Source of the DNA: Verrucomicrobiales bacterium
Lineage (GTDB): Bacteria > Verrucomicrobiota > Verrucomicrobiia > Verrucomicrobiales > Verrucomicrobiaceae
Assembly (NCBI GenBank): GCA_003453085.1
Contig: DMMK01000109.1
Location: forward strand, 6,394 to 14,667
Length of the DNA: 8,274 bases
Direction of reading: 5' to 3'
This document shows, piece by piece, positions 6,969 to 8,274 of this stretch (its first letter is position 1; each line of letters opens with the position of its first letter). The notes under the pieces were generated by a model that made no database searches, was not told the DNA's origin, and worked only from the letters and a program-made list of their open reading frames with translations. Position numbers and translations under genes: made by a program.

Positions 6969-7004
6969 AGTTCACCTCCAATGGCGACAGGGGCTGGGCA
7001 AGTG

Positions 7005-8274
7005 TCAGCGTTCCCGTTCCTGCCGCGCGTAAAAGCGCTGATACAGGAACGAGGCTCCAAGGGCGATGATGGCGACGACGATGAGCGCGCCGATGCGGTA
7101 AATACTTTCGATGTTGGCGAGGTCGTGGAAGAACAGCTTCACCAGCGTGATGCCCATCAGCCCGATCCCTGCATAGCGCGCAGCTTTGGCATCCAGCCGG
7201 AAGCCGATGATGAGTAGTGCCAGGGCATAAAGGGCCCAGGCGATGCTGAAGGTCATGCTGCGGGCGAAGTTGCCGCCCCAATCCATGGAGATGAAACGCT
7301 CGCCGGGCAGGGTAAACCAGTCAGCAATCTCGATGTTCATCAGCAGGAATATCAAGACGCCGCCAAAGCTCCAAAGGATGGCGCGGAGATTGAGACCATC
7401 AAGACGGTCGCGAGGCGGGGCGAGCCACCAGGCGGCGGCGAACATGGCCAGCGCGGAGATGCCGTAAATGTATAAAAACCAGTTCCAGAGAGGAGTGTCA
7501 CTGCGTTCTTGGTAGCTGAGCACGGCGGGGTTTAAGGCCAGCCGGACAAAGGAGGTGGTCAGCAGGCCAACGCCCACCCGGCGCAGACCCTCATGTGGCA
7601 CGCGGGTGAAGAGCCAGCAAAGAGCAGCCCCTTCCAGCACCCAGCCGAGAGTGATCCACTGATGATCAAACTGGACGGGAAAAATGAGGGTGATGAAGGC
7701 CAGGGCCACACCGCCAAACCAGGCCAGCTGGCTGTTGCGGACCAGCCGGTGAATTTCTGTTCCAGGTGCTGGGGCCTGCATTTTCAAAACGGCCCAAAGC
7801 GAGGCCAGCGGCGGCAAGGCGAGCAGGGCAGGTACCCAGCCCATGCGGTTTTCCAGGACTGGCAGATGAGAGCAGACCTGGTAGATCAGGAATCCTTGCA
7901 GAAGCCAGGTGACCGCAGAGACCACCCAGGGAAGCGCCACCTCTTGGAAGCGGGCTTTCCAGACAAACGGGTAGCTGGCAAAGAGGGTGGCGATGCCAAT
8001 GAACCAGCCCAGGGCCATCCAAGGCTGGGTGATGGAAACCCTCGGATGCAGATCCAGCCAAGTGTATTCCAGCAACCACATGCAGACGAGCGCTGCCAGA
8101 CCCAGGGCTGGCAGGCGGGAAAGGCGCATGAGCACCAGCAATCCCAGAGACAGCAGCAGGCCGAGGGTGAATACCGGTGTGGGGTTGGCCAAATCCAGGC
8201 GGTAGGTGGCGATGATCAGGAGGATGAAAGGCAGGGTGGCCGAGGCCATCGGCAGGAGGCCTTCCAGACTGCTC
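7005..8274 (-). CDS. DUF2339 family polytopic membrane protein, N-terminus cut by window edge
   Basis: The frame is open from the right edge (8274) to a TGA at 7007-7005, giving 422 visible residues. An ATG at 8249 exists, but the eight codons upstream (SSLEGLLP) are still open and DUF2339 proteins are usually 700-1000 aa with more membrane segments, so the gene almost certainly starts outside the window. About 13-14 hydrophobic helices are visible. Family-like features are the segment FPVQFDHQWITLGWVLEGAALCWL-like (read in parts: FPVQFDHQW, then TLGWVLEGAALCWL) and the C-terminal pattern GLMGITLVKLFFHDL followed by RIGALIVVAIIALGASFLYQR. Function is unknown; these proteins are predicted to lie wholly in the inner membrane. 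It converges on the TSUP gene with only 36 bp between stop codons and no clear terminator there, so the two transcripts may overlap at their 3' ends. No link to the neighbouring genes is evident. Confidence 0.85.
   Translation of the reverse strand, partial: SSLEGLLPMASATLPFILLIIATYRLDLANPTPVFTLGLLLSLGLLVLMRLSRLPALGLAALVCMWLLEYTWLDLHPRVSITQPWMALGWFIGIATLFASYPFVWKARFQEVALPWVVSAVTWLLQGFLIYQVCSHLPVLENRMGWVPALLALPPLASLWAVLKMQAPAPGTEIHRLVRNSQLAWFGGVALAFITLIFPVQFDHQWITLGWVLEGAALCWLFTRVPHEGLRRVGVGLLTTSFVRLALNPAVLSYQERSDTPLWNWFLYIYGISALAMFAAAWWLAPPRDRLDGLNLRAILWSFGGVLIFLLMNIEIADWFTLPGERFISMDWGGNFARSMTFSIAWALYALALLIIGFRLDAKAARYAGIGLMGITLVKLFFHDLANIESIYRIGALIVVAIIALGASFLYQRFYARQERER

Noticed and set aside
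6959..6979. GGAGG/CCTCC complement at the end of the TSUP gene
   Set aside because: A five-pair stem with an 11-nt loop that overlaps the stop codon and lacks a T-run; not a credible terminator.
1..8274. CRISPR arrays, tRNA/rRNA genes, insertion sequences, phage or defence genes
   Set aside because: I looked for repeated units, terminal inverted repeats, transposase motifs and cloverleaf patterns and saw none; the content is conserved chromosomal genes.

Overview
The window looks like chromosomal DNA from a GC-rich bacterium of the PVC superphylum, most likely a Verrucomicrobiota member (Prosthecobacter/Verrucomicrobium-like). This is an inference. It rests on the first gene, which belongs to the propeller-plus-cytochrome-c family expanded in Planctomycetes and Verrucomicrobia, on the absence of Shine-Dalgarno motifs before every gene start in the window, and on the general character of the ClpX, ClpP, S2 and EF-Ts proteins. 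No phylogenetic search was possible.

Layout. Positions 1-1839 (minus) hold the first 613 codons of a secreted beta-propeller/HEAT-like protein that runs off the left edge. Positions 2019-3296 (minus) are clpX and 3454-4101 (minus) are clpP, in the order clpP then clpX, but with a convincing intrinsic terminator between them. A 350-bp intergenic region (4102-4451) separates clpP from the divergent rpsB (4452-5141) and tsf (5169-5774), which end at a textbook terminator (5813-5843). A TSUP/TauE-SafE membrane transporter follows at 5973-6968 (plus). It converges on the C-terminal part of a large polytopic DUF2339 membrane protein (7005-8274, minus), whose N-terminus lies beyond the right edge.

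How the genes work together. clpP and clpX encode the two halves of the ClpXP protease. rpsB and tsf encode ribosomal protein S2 and the elongation factor that recycles EF-Tu. The divergent pairs are therefore protein synthesis on one side and regulated proteolysis on the other, sharing one upstream region. The flanking genes (secreted propeller protein, anion transporter family, DUF2339 protein) have no evident functional link to this core.

The content is mostly conserved housekeeping, and I did not find a clearly new system. The points most worth a second look are the clpP-clpX terminator, a possible leaderless clpP transcript, the window-wide lack of Shine-Dalgarno sites, the rpsB-tsf unit ending without pyrH/frr, and an unexplained dyad before the transporter gene.
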